Made by a program: the position numbers and the translations under genes | Shown here: one piece after another, positions 51,917 to 61,035 of the stretch | How positions within the stretch are numbered: position 1 is the first letter of the stretch | How the letters are laid out: every line of letters starts with the position of its first letter | Notes under the pieces: generated by a model | The model's input: the letters and a program-made list of their open reading frames with translations, nothing else | What the model was told of the DNA's origin: nothing | Databases searched by the model: none | Assembly (NCBI RefSeq): GCF_013778455.1 | Contig: NZ_JACEHE010000030.1 | Span: forward strand, 1-64,000 | Direction of reading: 5' to 3' | From: Streptomyces himalayensis subsp. himalayensis | Lineage (GTDB): Bacteria; Actinomycetota; Actinomycetes; Streptomycetales; Streptomycetaceae | Length of the DNA stretch: 64,000 nt

Positions 51917-52672
51917 CTCACTCCTCTAGGGCCCCCTGCGCGGCCTTTACACAACAGTAATGCGAGCCTGTTTGTCGTGAGGTGGGCGGTGCGCGACTGT
52001 TCCAGGACGGACGTGCATCCGACGCCGGGAAGGGCCTGCCCCGCAGTGCCGTGCGGGGTGGTGGACCGGCCCGCAGATCCAGTGTCTATGGGCCATGTGT
52101 GGGCTATGGGCCATGTGTGGGGCCAGTCGGGGCGCCGACGGCGTGCCGTAGGTCATAGCCGCAGGCCAACGGCAGGGCTGCGAGCCCAGCCACGGGAAAT
52201 TCCTCGCCTATCGGATCCAGCGGCAGAGGCTATGCCACCTATCAGGCTCAACACGGTGCTCATGATCTTGGCAAAGCAGGCCGCGGGGGAAGGGAACGCT
52301 GCACACATGTCTGGCGCAGAAGCCGAGCACCACAGGCCTACGCGAACACGCAGGTCAGTGTCTTGCCAGGTCAGCCCCCATCCGGTTACGCGATCTTCCA
52401 AACTGGTGCGGTGTCCCACCCCCGACAGGGGCTCTGGGCTCTCGGCATTGGCATCGCCACGTCAGGCCGAGTTTTCTTCACCACGAGCTGCCTCGGACGC
52501 GGTCACAGCCTGGCGTGCCAGTCCCGCTCCAGATCGCCTGTGTCGATACGCTGCGAAGACGTCCACCCTGGCGTCCCCTTGATAACGCGTACGCACAAGG
52601 GAATGCCGCCCGGTGGCGGCTCTTGACGTCGGCCGGGATGGCGCAGCTGCCGGATGCAGGAAGAGGTGTGGC
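51917..52672. other. Long intergenic region with one short repeat
   Basis: A 756-bp gap. It holds the 18-bp duplication at 52086-52121 and open frames on both strands that have no ribosome site or recognisable product. A minus-strand frame at 52153-52419 is mildly hydrophobic but unconvincing. It may be decayed coding DNA. Confidence 0.4.
52086..52121. repeat. Perfect 18-bp tandem duplication
   Basis: CTATGGGCCATGTGTGGG occurs at 52086-52103 and again at 52104-52121. Confidence 0.95.
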
Positions 52673-53143
52673 ATGAGGTCCCCAGGCGTGCACCTACGGG
52701 AGATCACCGACGACAACCGGGATGCTGTTCGTGCCCTCCGCGTACGACGTGACCAGAAGCAGTTCGTCGCCTCCGTGTCCAAGTCGCTCAAGGAGGCGGC
52801 AAAGACGCCGGAGGCCAATCCCTGGTACCGCGCCCTGTACCGTGGCGACGAGCCGGTCGGCTTCGTGATGCTGTCGTGGAAACCGCCGGCTGGTCCTTTC
52901 AAAGGACGGCACTTCCTCTGGCGCCTCCTCATCGACAAGCGGTACCAGAGGCGAGGGATCGGCCGAGAGGCGCTCACGCAGATCGTTGCCCTGGTTCGCG
53001 CGGACGGCGCCACCGAGCTGCTGACCAGCTACGAACCCGGCGACGGCGAACCGTGGCCCTTCTACCAGAAGTTCGGGTTCGAGCCCACCGGGGAGATCGA
53101 CGACGGTGAGATCGTTCTGCGGCTCACCTTGCCCGCTCGGTGA
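52673..53143 (+). CDS. GNAT-family N-acetyltransferase
   Basis: A 156-residue acetyltransferase. The acetyl-CoA loop is RYQRRGIGREAL, preceded by the strand FLWRLLIDK, and the C-terminal part (LLTSYEPGDGEPWPFYQKFG) is typical of spermidine/small-molecule GNAT enzymes. The ATG at 52673 has GAGGTG upstream; the frame extends further 5' without similarity. Substrate unknown. Monocistronic. Confidence 0.88.
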   Translation: MRSPGVHLREITDDNRDAVRALRVRRDQKQFVASVSKSLKEAAKTPEANPWYRALYRGDEPVGFVMLSWKPPAGPFKGRHFLWRLLIDKRYQRRGIGREALTQIVALVRADGATELLTSYEPGDGEPWPFYQKFGFEPTGEIDDGEIVLRLTLPAR

Positions 53144-53471
53144 GTTCATTCGGGAAGCCGCGGACGGTTTTGCCCTCCGGTGGTCACATGACAAGAAGCT
53201 GGTGGGCAGTCTGGAAGTCGATGCCCACCAGGTTCATGTCCCCCTCACTGATCGTTCCAGAATGACTTTGCGGAGTCGGCGGAGGAAGATGATGCCGCAT
53301 GCCGGCAGCGACAGCGACAGTGCGTCCTACTCGCGATCCTGCCGTGGGGCGCTTTCGATACCCGCGTGTGGGGGAGTGTCCGAACCCTTAGAGAGCCGGC
53401 CTGCGGCGGAGCGGCCGAACTGGAGATGCCGCACGTCATGCGGTGTGCCCTCGCGCGTATGGCATCTTCCT
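53144..53471. other. Intergenic region, nothing identified
   Basis: A 328-bp gap between convergent GNAT and FGE-like genes. No terminator with a T-run, gene or repeat is convincing. Confidence 0.4.
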
Positions 53472-54203
53472 TCACTCGGCTGGTGCCGCCAGGCGGAATC
53501 CAACGCCGATGGCTGCCAAGTCCCTCTCGTAGGCGCCGTGTCGGCGGGCACACCGGGCCAGGTCCCGGTCGTGGCGGAACGAGCCGCCTCGGGTGACGTG
53601 TGGATCGTAGGCCCAGTCCTCGGTGCTCGGCACCTCGGCGGGGGCGCCGGGGTAGGGGGCGTAGAGGGTGGAGGTCCACTCGTCGGCGTTGCCCGCCATG
53701 TCCAGCACGCCGAACGGGCTGGCGCCGTCGGGGAATGAGCCGACCGGCGTCGTGGTGCCGATGCCGAGGTCCACCAGATTGGCCAGGCCGGTGCGGTACT
53801 GATCGCCCCAGGGGAACTCCCGGGCGTCGTCGCCACGGGCGGCGCGTTCCCACTCGTCCTCCGTGGGCAGTCGCACCTTGAAGCCACCGAGTTGTTGGCC
53901 GAGCCACTGGCAGTAGGCCGTTGCCGCGTCCCAGGTGACTCCGATGACAGGGTGGTCCGCCGGTGCATGCGGGACCCGTATGCCGGTGGCCTCCACGAAG
54001 AGTGCCCACTGGCCGACAGTGACCGGGGTGCGGGCGATCCGGAATGCCGGGAGGTGGATTTCTGCGCGCGGGGCTTCCTTTCTGTACCACTCCACCGGCA
54101 CCCCGGTGTCGCGATAGCGGTGGGCCACTTCCGCCACGTCGTCAGTCGGCGTGCCCCGGCGCAGCAACCCTGCTGGGACCTCGACCCAGTCCACCTGCTC
54201 CAC
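53472..54203 (-). CDS. FGE/SUMF1-EgtB-like (formylglycine-generating-enzyme fold) protein
   Basis: A 243-residue protein covering the whole FGE-sulfatase domain: FRIARTPVTVGQWALFVEAT, HPVIGVTWDAATAYCQWLGQ, RLPTEDEWERAARG, PFGVLDMAGNADEWTSTLY and VTRGGSFRHDRDLARCARRH. The copper-binding cysteine pair of true FGEs is not there, only one Cys in the final motif, so it is unlikely to make formylglycine. It may be a scaffold or an EgtB/PvdO-like non-haem iron enzyme. GGAGGAG precedes a GTG at 54203. No sulfatase gene lies nearby. Confidence 0.88.
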   Translation of the reverse strand: MEQVDWVEVPAGLLRRGTPTDDVAEVAHRYRDTGVPVEWYRKEAPRAEIHLPAFRIARTPVTVGQWALFVEATGIRVPHAPADHPVIGVTWDAATAYCQWLGQQLGGFKVRLPTEDEWERAARGDDAREFPWGDQYRTGLANLVDLGIGTTTPVGSFPDGASPFGVLDMAGNADEWTSTLYAPYPGAPAEVPSTEDWAYDPHVTRGGSFRHDRDLARCARRHGAYERDLAAIGVGFRLAAPAE

Positions 54204-54449
54204 CCGCAAGGCTCCTCCTCAGCTCGATTGAAGAGTTCTCATGATCACCCCGGCGGCCGAGGCGAACATCGGCCGATGGACCCACCCCGACGGCGACCTT
54301 GGAACCAGGACCTCGAAGCCGCCTCACCTGTGCTCGGGTATGGCGAGCGAACTTGCCGGGGCGGCCCGGTTCGGCGGCGGCGTGCTCGCCGACGACCCGG
54401 CCCGGCGGCGGAAGGTCGCCGTGGGCTGCTATGCGACCATGGCCGGTCT

Positions 54450-54825
54450 CGGTGCGGCGACCGTCGCGATACCGGCCGATCTCGTGGGCGCGCTGTTCCG
54501 CACCTCCTCCAACCCCCGCTTCCAGCCCTGCAACACCGACCGCTACCGCTGGTGGGAGGGCGACGGCATGGTGTGCGGCATCTGCCTGCGCGAGGGCAAG
54601 GCCGCCTACCGCACCCGCTGGGTCGCCACCGACTCGATGAAGGTCGAGGTGGAGGCCGGGGAAGCGATCTACAGCGGCTTGGTCAACGGCGGCACCCCGA
54701 GCCGGGTGCCGGAGGGCACCCCGCCCGCCAGGAACGTGGCCAAATCAACACCGGCATCTTCGACGACCACTTGACCGTCTACGCAGCCGGCTCGACGATC
54801 CGCTTGGCTACGGTCAACCGACCCC
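54450..54825 (+). pseudogene. Remnant of a carotenoid-cleavage oxygenase gene
   Basis: IPADLVGALFRTSSNPRFQP, YRWWEGDGMVCGICLREGKA and YRTRWVATDSMKVEVEAGEA are the N-terminal hallmark of carotenoid oxygenases. About 90 residues in, the homologous reading (NTGIFDDHLTVYAAGS) moves to another frame and then decays. The four iron-binding histidine regions downstream are missing. Upstream sequence from the ATG at 54241 is not family-like. Confidence 0.75.
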
Positions 54826-54980
54826 AGAGTGACGTGCCGACGACATCGGGCGGCTTGGTCGAGAGCCTCAGCAGCGAGTCGGCCATCGTCTTCAGCACCA
54901 GCACCAGCACCAGCTCCGTCGCCGCTTGCGCCCGGCGTGACAGCCGGACAGCGACCCTGGCAGACCTGACAGGTACTGAT

Positions 54981-55667
54981 TCACGCGTTCTTGGTCGCGG
55001 TCACGTACCGTGTCCACGGCCTGATCTCGGTGAACTCCAGCCCGGAGAAGCCGAGTTCGCGGAGCGGGACGGCAAGGAGCCGGACGTCGGTGTCAGTGAA
55101 CGGGTCGACGCTGGGATGCCCCTCCGGACCGGGTGCCCGGTGGAGGGTGAGGCGACCCAACAGACGCGCCAGCCTCGGCGCCATCTGTCCCGTCGGGTAC
55201 ACGTCGGCGATCAGCAGCCGCCCACCCGGCCGCAGGACCCGGTGCATCTGCTCGAGTGCCGCCGCCCGTTTCTTAGGCGGGATGTGGTGGACGACGAAGG
55301 TCGAGGTGACCACGGAGAAAGCGGCGTCGGGCACGCCCAGGGCCTGGGCCGCCGCCACCTCGAAGTGGCAGTTTGGCGCGTTGCCCGCGCGGCTGCGGGC
55401 GTAGTCGATCATCGGCTGCGAGGGGTCGACACCGACGACCTCGCCCCGCGGTCCGACGATCTCGGCGAGCCGGCGGGCGAAGTGCCCGGGTCCGCACCCG
55501 ACGTCGAGCACCCGGTCCCCAGCCGCGGCGCCGCTGGCCGCGGCCATGGTCGCATCCAGTGACCCGCGTCGCCCGGCGAAGAGCACAGCGAGGAAGGCGT
55601 TGTACAACCGCACATGGGTGATGAGCGCCCCGGGTTCCTCATGCTGTGCCGCCTTGTGGCCGTGCAT
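54981..55667 (-). CDS. Class I SAM-dependent methyltransferase
   Basis: A 228-residue Rossmann methyltransferase. Motif I is VLDVGCGPGHFARRLAE, motif II VVGVDPSQPMIDYAR, motif IV AFSVVTSTFVVHHI and post-motif VLRPGGRLLIADVYPTG, matching the UbiE/Methyltransf_11 group acting on small molecules. AGGAGG lies four bases before the ATG. Substrate unknown; there is no biosynthetic gene beside it. Confidence 0.9.
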   Translation of the reverse strand: MHGHKAAQHEEPGALITHVRLYNAFLAVLFAGRRGSLDATMAAASGAAAGDRVLDVGCGPGHFARRLAEIVGPRGEVVGVDPSQPMIDYARSRAGNAPNCHFEVAAAQALGVPDAAFSVVTSTFVVHHIPPKKRAAALEQMHRVLRPGGRLLIADVYPTGQMAPRLARLLGRLTLHRAPGPEGHPSVDPFTDTDVRLLAVPLRELGFSGLEFTEIRPWTRYVTATKNA

Positions 55668-56043
55668 CGGGCCTCCTTACACATCGGCTGCACACCGGCG
55701 CCCGGCACACTCCCACCGTATCCGTGAAGCCGCGGCTACGCCCGCACGGGCGGTGGCATGTCGACACCGATACGCTCCCGCACCATCTGATCACAGCATC
55801 GCCGGGCGAGAGCTGTTGGCGCCGCGCTGGTCGCAACCGCAGCCAACGAAGCCCGTGCCGCAAAGTGCGAAGCCGCGGGGCTTTTCGTGATCAATGTCGA
55901 TGTGAATTGGTGTCACTGGTCGCTGCGGCAGCCGTCAGGACCCCAGGGATCATCGCCCTCGATGTGAGAGGGTGGCGGCAGTTCCTGCCCGGGTGTTCGT
56001 TGAAGCGGTTGCACGAGAGGCGGGTGCCCGGCTGGAGGCATAG
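55668..56043. other. Divergent intergenic region, nothing firm
   Basis: This region carries the promoters of the methyltransferase and the kinase-fold gene. A small hairpin with T-run (AAGCC-GCGG-GGCTTTT near 55872-55888) could be a weak terminator. No tRNA or other RNA gene was recognised. Confidence 0.4.
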
Positions 56044-57198
56044 GTGAAGAGCCCTGACATGTCCCGCGGTGCTCGTCTGGCCGCCCACGGTGCCGTTTCC
56101 ACATCGCTCGCGCTATGCAGTGATCGCAGACTGCACGAGCTCGTGGACGCCGCCACACCGATCGGTTCCGGCATCGGCGGGAAGACAGTACTGCTGGAGG
56201 TCGACGGAACCTCGGTCTTCGTCAAGCAGGTACGCCTGACCGATCTGGAGCGACGGCCGGAGAACGTTCACTCCACGGCCAATTTGTTCGGACTGCCCGT
56301 CTTCTGCCAGTACGGTATCGGCAGTATCGGGGCCGCGGGGTTCGGAGCCTGGCGGGAGTTGGCCGTGCACACCATGACGACGAACTGGGTGATCGCGGGA
56401 GACTACGAGGGTTTCCCCCTGATGTACCACTGGCGGGTGCTACCAGACTCTGGCCAGCCACCTCCCGAGGAACTGGCCGATGTGGAACGAGCTGTCGCCT
56501 ACTGGGGAGGCGGATCGGGGGTACGCCGCCGGATCGAGGCTCTCCAGCAGTCCTCGGCGAGCCTCATGCTGTTCCTGGAGTACATCCCGCAGAACCTGCA
56601 CGACTGGTTGGGCGTCCAGATCGGGGCCGGTGACGAGGTGGCCGAGCGGGCCTGCGCCATGGTGGACAACGAGCTGAAAGCCGGCATCTCGTTCATGAAC
56701 GCCCGCGGGCTGCTGCACTTCGACGCCCACTTCGAGAACATCCTGACCGACGGCCACCGCCTGTACTTCGCGGACTACGGTCTCGCGATCTTCTCCCGCT
56801 TCGACCTGTCGCCGCACGAGGTCGGCTTCTACGAGCGGCACCGGAGCTACGACCGCTGCTACACGGCCTCGTACCTGGTGCACTGGCTGGTCACGACCCT
56901 GTACGGGTACGGGTGGGACGACCGCGACGTGCTGGTGCGCGCCTGCGCCGAGGGTAAACGCCCCACCGGAATCCCGGAGGCAGCAGCGGCGATCCTCACC
57001 CGCTATGCACCACTCGCCATGGTGATGTGGGACTTCTTCCGCAAACTCCAGGAGGAGAGCAGGGAGACCCCGTACCCGCTGGAGGCGATCCGCCGGATCG
57101 GACAGCAGGACAGCCTGCCTGATGCGGCGACGAGGTCATCGGAAGGAAAGCCGCGCGACTCGTACACAGGATCGCGTCTCGCTCAAACGTGTGAGTGA
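56044..57198 (+). CDS. Orphan kinase-fold protein (eukaryotic-like/APH-like)
   Basis: A 384-residue soluble protein with a kinase-like fold. A glycine loop candidate is GSGIGGKTVLLEV, the N-lobe lysine lies in SVFVKQVRL, the catalytic loop is LLHFDAHFENIL (Asp and Asn kept) and the metal motif is FADYGLAIF. The remaining helices do not look like a standard Ser/Thr kinase. Similar streptomycete proteins are annotated as protein kinase family; the substrate could be a protein or a small molecule. The start is GTG 56044 or ATG 56059. It stands alone and is followed by 400 bp with no gene. Confidence 0.75.
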   Translation: MKSPDMSRGARLAAHGAVSTSLALCSDRRLHELVDAATPIGSGIGGKTVLLEVDGTSVFVKQVRLTDLERRPENVHSTANLFGLPVFCQYGIGSIGAAGFGAWRELAVHTMTTNWVIAGDYEGFPLMYHWRVLPDSGQPPPEELADVERAVAYWGGGSGVRRRIEALQQSSASLMLFLEYIPQNLHDWLGVQIGAGDEVAERACAMVDNELKAGISFMNARGLLHFDAHFENILTDGHRLYFADYGLAIFSRFDLSPHEVGFYERHRSYDRCYTASYLVHWLVTTLYGYGWDDRDVLVRACAEGKRPTGIPEAAAAILTRYAPLAMVMWDFFRKLQEESRETPYPLEAIRRIGQQDSLPDAATRSSEGKPRDSYTGSRLAQTCE

Positions 57199-57596
57199 GG
57201 AACTTGGAGATGGTGGGTGGTCATCGACAGGTGACGCGAGCGTGTACTCCACGATGCCCAGCCCCTCACGGACGACCTCACAATGCTGGGGTGGTCGGTT
57301 CGCATCCGGACCGTGGCCGGGAACTTCATCGGCATCGCAGAACCGCCGACAGCCGGCAGTGTCGATCGTCAAGCCTGTCGTCGCGACCAGCGCCTCGCCG
57401 AGGGCACTGCCGAATCATGGCCGCGCGTTGCAGTCGAAGGCACCCGTGGGCAGATCCAGTTCTCCCGCACGCCAGGCATCAGCGTTTGCCCGCCCTGCAT
57501 GGACTCGCCATGGCGGGCCTTGCCGGCGGCGGCCATTGCGCAGTGCGGTTGCCGGCGCCGGCCGAACGCCTCGGCGTGCTGGGTAAGTCCAGTGCC
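57199..57596. other. Intergenic region, nothing firmly supported
   Basis: Long frames exist on both strands (for example GTG/ATG frames from 57283), with many Cys and Arg, but none has a ribosome site or family resemblance. It ends at a strong hairpin. Confidence 0.35.
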
Positions 57597-57627
57597 AAGA
57601 GGGCGCTGCTGGTGGCAGCGCCCTCTT
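57597..57627. terminator. Strong bidirectional terminator hairpin
   Basis: A perfect 13-bp stem AAGAGGGCGCTGC / GCAGCGCCCTCTT with loop TGGTG. It lies 31 bp beyond the 3' end of the minus-strand ABC-F remnant, the right distance for its terminator. Confidence 0.75.
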
Positions 57628-57658
57628 CGGCTTCGCGGCACCAGGCCCATCTATTCGT

Positions 57659-58330
57659 TCAGTGCCCGACGGCGACGGCGCCCTCGCGCAGTTCCAGCCG
57701 GGAGCCGGTGAACCGTGTCCGCATCCGACGGTCGTGGGTGACTATCACCAGCGCGCCCGCGTAGTCGGCCAGCGCTACCTCCGACTCCTCCACGAGCGCA
57801 GGCGAGAGGTGGTTGGTGGGCGCGTCGAGCAGCAGCAGGTCCGCCGGCTCACTGACAAGCCGGGCCAGCTCGATTCGGCGCCGCTGCCCGTACGACAGCT
57901 CCCCGACGCGCAGCCGCAGCGCCTCCGGGTCGAACAGACCCAGTGACAGCAGCCGGTCGGCGTGCTCGTCCCGGTCACCGCCGCGGCCGTGGGCGAACGC
58001 CTCCAGCACGGTCAGTCCAGGTGGCCACGGCCATTCCTCCTGCCGTAGATTCCCCACACGCCCGGGAACACTTACCGCACCTGCGTCGGGCAGCAGTTCC
58101 CCGGCCAGGACGCGCAGCAGGGTGCTTTTGCCGGCGCCGTTGGCGCCGGTGACCAGCAGCCGCGCGGCCGGGTCGAGCCGCAGCTGCGGCACATGCAGCC
58201 GACCGTCCACCACAACCCCGTCGAGCTGGGCCGGCTGGCGCCTTGCCCGGCCTGCCCGCGGTGGCGATACGGGCCGTGAAGGACAGCGCCTGCGGCGGCG
58301 GTGTCGTGCAGCGGCATGCGGACGGCACCT
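57659..58330 (-). pseudogene. 3' half of an ABC-F ATPase gene (ribosomal-protection type), frameshifted
   Basis: The second ATPase domain is complete: VTGANGAGKSTLLRVLAGE (Walker A), ELSYGQRRRIELARL (signature), LLLLDAPTNHLSP (Walker B) and IVTHDRRMRTRF. Upstream, the interdomain linker of ABC-F proteins (PPPQALSFTARIATAG) is in a different frame, and the first ATPase domain is gone. Relatives such as TlrC-type proteins protect ribosomes from macrolides, lincosamides or pleuromutilins. A frame from 58213 could still produce the half protein, but it would not be functional. Confidence 0.78.
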
Positions 58331-58531
58331 TCACCAGCGGGACGGACGTGTACAACCGCACGACCTCCCGCCGTGCGGTGGTCGACATCGACTCATCCGT
58401 GTCGGCCTGGATGCGCGGCAGCGGACATTGTCGCTGCTCGAACTGGCGGTACGGCCGTACGTGATGACGGGACCGGTCGGCTGAGCAACGCGGAACAGTG
58501 AGCCGACGGCCTCGGCAGCCCAGGGACCGAC

Positions 58532-58765
58532 TCACGCTTGGGTGATCGCCGCCTTGGGCCGTTTGTTCGGCCTGTAGGAGGGGCCGTTCATGAATACCTG
58601 GTGGCTCATGTTGATCAGCCTGTCCAGGAGCGATTCGGCGACGACCGGGTTCGGGAACAGCGGATACCAGTCCTGGGGCGCCTGGTTGGCGGTGATCGCG
58701 ATCGAGCGGCCCTCGGCGATGCGACGGGAGATCAGCTCGTAGAGGTCGTCGGCTTGAGTGGACGT
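58532..58765 (-). pseudogene. C-terminal fragment of an IS21-family IstB helper ATPase
   Basis: About 75 residues match the end of IstB: DLYELISRRIAEGRSIAITA, NQAPQDWYPLFPNPVVAESL, LDRLINMSHQVFMNGPSYRP. The Walker motifs and the rest of the element are absent. It abuts an IS5-type fragment, showing repeated insertion here. Confidence 0.85.
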
Positions 58766-58859
58766 CAAACCCAGACGCGGTGGACCGGAGAGCGAGACAG
58801 ACTAGCTTCTGACATCAAAAGCGCGACCGTCGACTCGCTGGCTGGGGAGTCCGAGTGGG

Positions 58860-59330
58860 CGAGCGCCGACGGCTGCGTCGGCGCCGCCGCCGGGCCCGGC
58901 TCAAGGCGGCGGCGCTGGGTCGCTCGCGCGGTGGGCTCACCAGCAAGGTCCACCTTGCGGCAGACCGGCGCTGTCGCCCGCTGGCGTTCGTGCTCACGCC
59001 TGACAGGCCGCCGACAGCCCCCGGTTCGTCATCGCGGGCGAACCGCGCCTACCTGCGCAGACGCGCGATCAAGGCGGTCATCCCGGAGAAGGCCGATCAG
59101 GCCGCGGATCGCAAGAAGCGCGGCAGGGACGGCGGTCGACCGGTGGCCCATGATGCTGAGCAATACAAGGAGCGCAACACGGTGGAACGCTGCATCAACA
59201 AGATCCGGGCATGGCGGTGCCTGGCCGCGCGCTACGACAAGACGCCCGCGAGCTACATGGCGGGGCTCCAACTACGCGGATCCATCATCTGGATGCGCAG
59301 CCTCAACCCCGGGCCGCGGTTGCGGCTGGT
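58860..59330 (+). pseudogene. IS5-type DDE transposase remnant
   Basis: GRSRGGLTSKVHLAADRRCR and PLAFVLTPDR are the central strand of an IS5-group transposase; after an internal deletion the C-terminal part resumes with SSRANRAYLRRRAIKAVIPE, ERNTVERCINKIRAWRCLAA (the YREK-like glutamate region) and KTPASYMAGLQLRGSIIWM. The piece between, with the second catalytic Asp, and the N-terminus are missing. No inverted ends were identified. Confidence 0.8.
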
Positions 59331-59368
59331 GCCGTGTGATCACCTCGGTGGAAGCGCTCTAAGGCAAA

Positions 59369-59392
59369 CGTACAGGACGTACAGAATGTACG
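59369..59392 (+). promoter_or_regulatory. Operator over the antitoxin start
   Basis: CGTACA at 59369, CGTACA at 59378 and TGTACG at 59387 recur every 9 bp; the last two form a perfect palindrome CGTACA-gaa-TGTACG that includes the antitoxin's start codon. This is the arrangement expected for autorepression by a Phd/YefM antitoxin. Confidence 0.65.
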
Positions 59393-59687
59393 ATACGCAG
59401 CATGGCCTTGAGATTCCAGTGACGCAAGCCCGGTCCGAGCTGGCGGAGCTGATCAATCGCGTCGTCTACGGCGGGGAACACGTCGTCCTGACCCGCCACG
59501 GCAAGCCGCTCGTCGCCCTCGTGTCGGCTGCCGACCTGGAGCGACTCGAGCCGCGGTACAGGAGCCGGACAAGGCGATCGGCGCGGTGTCCGTCATCCAA
59601 GACGCCCCGTCCCCTCACGGCGAGCCGAACCAGTTCGGACTGGTCGCCGAGCACGGAAGCCCGTACGAGACTTGCCAGCCTCACTGA
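59386..59687 (+). pseudogene. Phd/YefM-family antitoxin gene with a frameshift, no toxin
   Basis: The N-terminal DNA-binding and dimerisation part is typical: IPVTQARSELAELINRVVYG, GEHVVLTRHGKPLVALVSAA, DLERLE. Right after this the natural continuation (PDKAIGAVSVIQDAPSPHGE, then FGLVAEHG) is in another frame and stops at 59687; the total of 302 bp is not a multiple of three. The N-terminal part may still bind DNA. A toxin gene would be expected next, but an insertion sequence begins 21 bp later, so the toxin was probably lost. Confidence 0.75.
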
Positions 59688-59793
59688 ACTCGTCCTATTT
59701 ACGGACCCAGGGCGCGTGCGTTCTTGGGCGGTGAGATGCCCTGAACTTCTTGGTGGGGGCGGGTTGTCGGGGATGGGGGGCTGATCAACTGAA

Positions 59794-59849
59794 GGAAGCG
59801 GTTCGTGATGATGGAGGTGTCTGACGCCTCATCACAACGAACCGCTTCC
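59794..59849 (+). other. Long hairpin just before the transposase start
   Basis: A 20-bp inverted repeat with two mismatches, GGAAGCGGTTCGTGATGATG (59794-59813) and its complement at 59830-59849, with a 16-nt loop, ends two bases before the transposase ATG. In RNA read through from outside it would fold over the translation start, a device known from other insertion sequences to limit transposase synthesis. Confidence 0.7.
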
Positions 59850-59851
59850 GG

Positions 59852-61018
59852 ATGCCATCCTCGCTGATCACCGCTGTGTCCCGCCACCTCGAGCACGATG
59901 CGGGCACCATCCCCGACGACCCCGACCGCCTGCTGGACCTTGCCGACGTCCTCGACGTGCTGCCCGATCCGCGCCGTCGGCAGGGCCGCCGTTACCGGCT
60001 CGGCCCGATCCTCGCGCTGTGCACGATCGCGGTACTCGCCGGCGCCACCACCCTCGCCGCCATCGCACGGCATGCCGCCTACCTGCCCGACGAGGTCCGT
60101 CACCGCCTGGGGCTGCGGGCCGAACCGGGGGCGACCACGTTCGGCCGACTCCTGGCACGTCTGGACGGCGACGCGGTGGATGCGGCGGTGGGTGCGTGGC
60201 TCGCAAGCCACTGCACCTGCCCTGACCAGGACGAAGGACTGTGCGCGATCGCCGTCGACGGAAAGAGCCTGCGCGGATCGCGCACCGCGGCGACGAGGGC
60301 GGTGCACTTGCTGGCGGCCGTCACCCACGGCGAACGCGCGACGCTGAACCAGCGGCAGGTCGCCGGGAAGAAGGGCGAGATCAGCGAGTTCACGCCCCTT
60401 CTCGCTCCACTCGACGTGGCCGGCCGCACCGTCACCTTCGATGCCCTGCACACCCAGCGCGCGCACGCGCGGTTCCTGGTTGAGGTAGGCCGACTACATC
60501 GCGATCGTGAAGGACAACCATCCAAAGCTGCACGATTCCCTCAAGTCGCTGCCCTGGAACCAGGTCCCCCTCGGCCACGCTACCCGCGAGAAGGGGCACG
60601 GCCGTGACGAGATCCGCCGCCTCAAAGCCGTCCAGGTCCCGCGCCGGCTGCGGCTCCCGCACGCCTCCCAGGCGATCAAGGTCACCCGCCGCCGACGCGA
60701 CCTGAACAGCGTGAAGATCCAGATCGAGCACGTGTATGCCGCCACCAGCCACGACGCGTCTCCGCGACCGACGCCCAGCTCGCCCGAGCCGTACGTGAGC
60801 ACTGGCACGTCGAGGCCCATCACCGCGTCCGGGACACCACCCTCGCCGAGGACGCCTCCAAGATCCGCACCGGGAACACGCCTCGCGCGATGGCCACTTT
60901 CCGCAACCTCGCGATCGCCCTGGCCCGCCTCACCGGCTGGACCAACACCGCCCACGCCACCGACTACTACAAGTCACACCCCGACCACGCACTCGACCTC
61001 ATCCAACCCGACAGATGA
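59852..61018 (+). pseudogene. ISAs1-family transposase with frameshifts
   Basis: Frame one (from ATG 59852) has VLPDPRRRQGRRYRLGPILA, DGKSLRGSRTAATRAVHLLA and VTFDALHTQRAHARFLVE, hallmarks of the ISAs1/DDE_Tnp_1-associated group. At about 60485 the reading moves to a second frame (YIAIVKDNHPKLHDSLKSLP) and at about 60745 to a third (VREHWHVEAHHRVRDTTLAE, SHPDHALDLIQPDR), ending at 61018. The protein would be about 385 residues if intact. Transposition needs an outside transposase. Confidence 0.85.
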
Positions 61019-61035
61019 GAACGCAGGCCCCCCTG

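Larger units (their letters stand above)
59708..61035 (+). mobile_element. ISAs1-family insertion sequence, inactivated
   Basis: The element is framed by imperfect terminal inverted repeats: CAGGGCGCGTGCGTTCTTG at 59708 and, on the opposite strand from 61035, CAGGGGGGCCTGCGTTCTC. Between them lies one transposase reading frame broken at least twice, preceded by a long hairpin. A target duplication is not obvious. The right end is inserted in a fragment of a related transposase gene (61036-61165). Confidence 0.7.

Noticed and set aside
52153..52419. Minus-strand 88-codon frame in the long gap
   Set aside because: Mildly hydrophobic but no start signal or family resemblance.
55668..56043. tRNA or small RNA in the divergent gap
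   Set aside because: Only a small hairpin with a T-run is present; no cloverleaf or known RNA motif could be drawn.
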